A DNA stretch of 22,885 nucleotides from positions 1 to 22,885 of the forward strand of contig JASHQT010000106.1 in the NCBI GenBank assembly GCA_030039005.1, written 5' to 3'. This DNA is from Bryobacteraceae bacterium (lineage in GTDB: Bacteria; Acidobacteriota; Terriglobia; Bryobacterales; Bryobacteraceae). Below the pieces are notes generated by a model that had not been told where the DNA came from, ran no database searches, and worked only from the letters and a program-made list of their open reading frames with translations. This document shows positions 22,536 to 22,885 of the stretch, piece after piece (positions within the stretch are counted from its first letter, which is position 1; the number at the start of each line of letters is the position of its first letter). A program made the translations under genes and the position numbers.

Positions 22536-22875
22536 CCGTACACTTCCTTCCTAGCTCTCGATTTGCCCTAGTTTGGCTGGATTCGTGCTGCTCTAAACTT
22601 TGCGCATAACACCTGTAGTACGGTTCTGCGAACTCTGGATGAAGAATGAGCCATTGCGTAAGGTTGACCAGATGACTTCTCTCCAGTGCAGCACGCAATT
22701 TTGGACTCCTGAGTCCGCGGCGAAGGATTGTGCAGACAACGGCTTCGCTGTCTTCCATCTCAAAACAGTTCGTAAACGCGCCGTCGTTCGCAATGCGATC
22801 TCGGAGGATGGTTGCGATCGCGTAACGGACGCGGTACGCGTGTGCTCCCGGTTCCAGAACTTTTGGTAAGCGCAT
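22525..22875 (-). CDS. Hypothetical protein, first gene of the DUF211-VIT operon
   Basis: A 116-residue soluble protein with no recognised family. The ATG at 22875 follows AGGAG by five bases, a strong start. It has two cysteines (NCFEMEDSEAVVCTIL) and a region AALERSHLVNLTQWLILHPE, and is probably helical. It overlaps the DUF211 gene by 11 bases, so the two should be translated together. Its promoter lies outside the window. Confidence 0.7.
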   Translation of the reverse strand: MRLPKVLEPGAHAYRVRYAIATILRDRIANDGAFTNCFEMEDSEAVVCTILRRGLRSPKLRAALERSHLVNLTQWLILHPEFAEPYYRCYAQSLEQHESSQTRANRELGRKCTDEH

Positions 22876-22885
22876 AAAGGCTCCT

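Noticed and set aside
22703..22720. GGACTC-CT-GAGTCC palindrome
   Set aside because: It lies within the coding sequence of the 116-residue protein and has no aptamer context; probably chance.

Overview
The window looks like bacterial chromosome of moderately high GC, probably from a soil or subsurface lineage. Acidobacteriota is my guess, from the gene style and the integrase tail, but nothing in the window proves a phylum. Protein calls rest on motif recognition by eye; no database search was possible.

Left edge (1-2850): the 3' end of a nitrile hydratase-type gene, two small hypothetical genes, then an excisionase-like HTH gene and a tyrosine integrase. The integrase 3' end contains the 3' half of a tRNA-Thr gene read antisense, a typical attachment-site relic, so an integrated element has a boundary nearby. 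About 500 bases with no convincing gene follow.

Centre (3350-21718): the main discovery. Six leaders carry aptamers that match the fluoride (crcB) riboswitch fold: a short P1, a GGAGU segment that pairs with ACUCC further 3', a P3 hairpin, and an AUGAC-CUCCU-(A/G) 3' end. They fall into two sequence types. Type A (three copies, all on +) leads a Nudix-Hsp70 operon, glnA, and a HEAT-dynamin-MeaB operon. Type B (three copies) leads a minus-strand MCDYSL-DUF47-HAD operon, a metK-MCDYSL-SatP operon, and a minus-strand pair of MutS-like ATPases. The canonical long-range A6-U38 contact is replaced by U-A in all type A copies and G-C in all type B copies, which is compensatory change. Five of six have a clear sigma70-like promoter whose -10 ends 6 to 10 bases before the aptamer. 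The metK leader also has an intrinsic terminator built from the aptamer's 3' strand.

Most genes under these leaders encode enzymes that bind nucleotides or phosphate with Mg2+: Nudix hydrolase, Hsp70/YegD-like ATPase, S-adenosylmethionine synthetase, glutamine synthetase, two MutS-type ATPases, a dynamin-like GTPase, a MeaB/ArgK GTPase, a HAD phosphatase and a PhoU/DUF47-like protein. Fluoride and its Al, Be and Mg complexes inhibit or trap this kind of active site. My reading is a multi-operon fluoride-tolerance island that supplies spare or hardened targets and repair ATPases. No CrcB/Fluc or CLC-F exporter is present in the window. A different ligand for the variant aptamers remains possible.

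Right edge (21715-22875, minus strand): a tightly overlapping three-gene operon of a hypothetical protein, a DUF211 protein and a five-helix VIT1/CCC1-like membrane protein, convergent with meaB.
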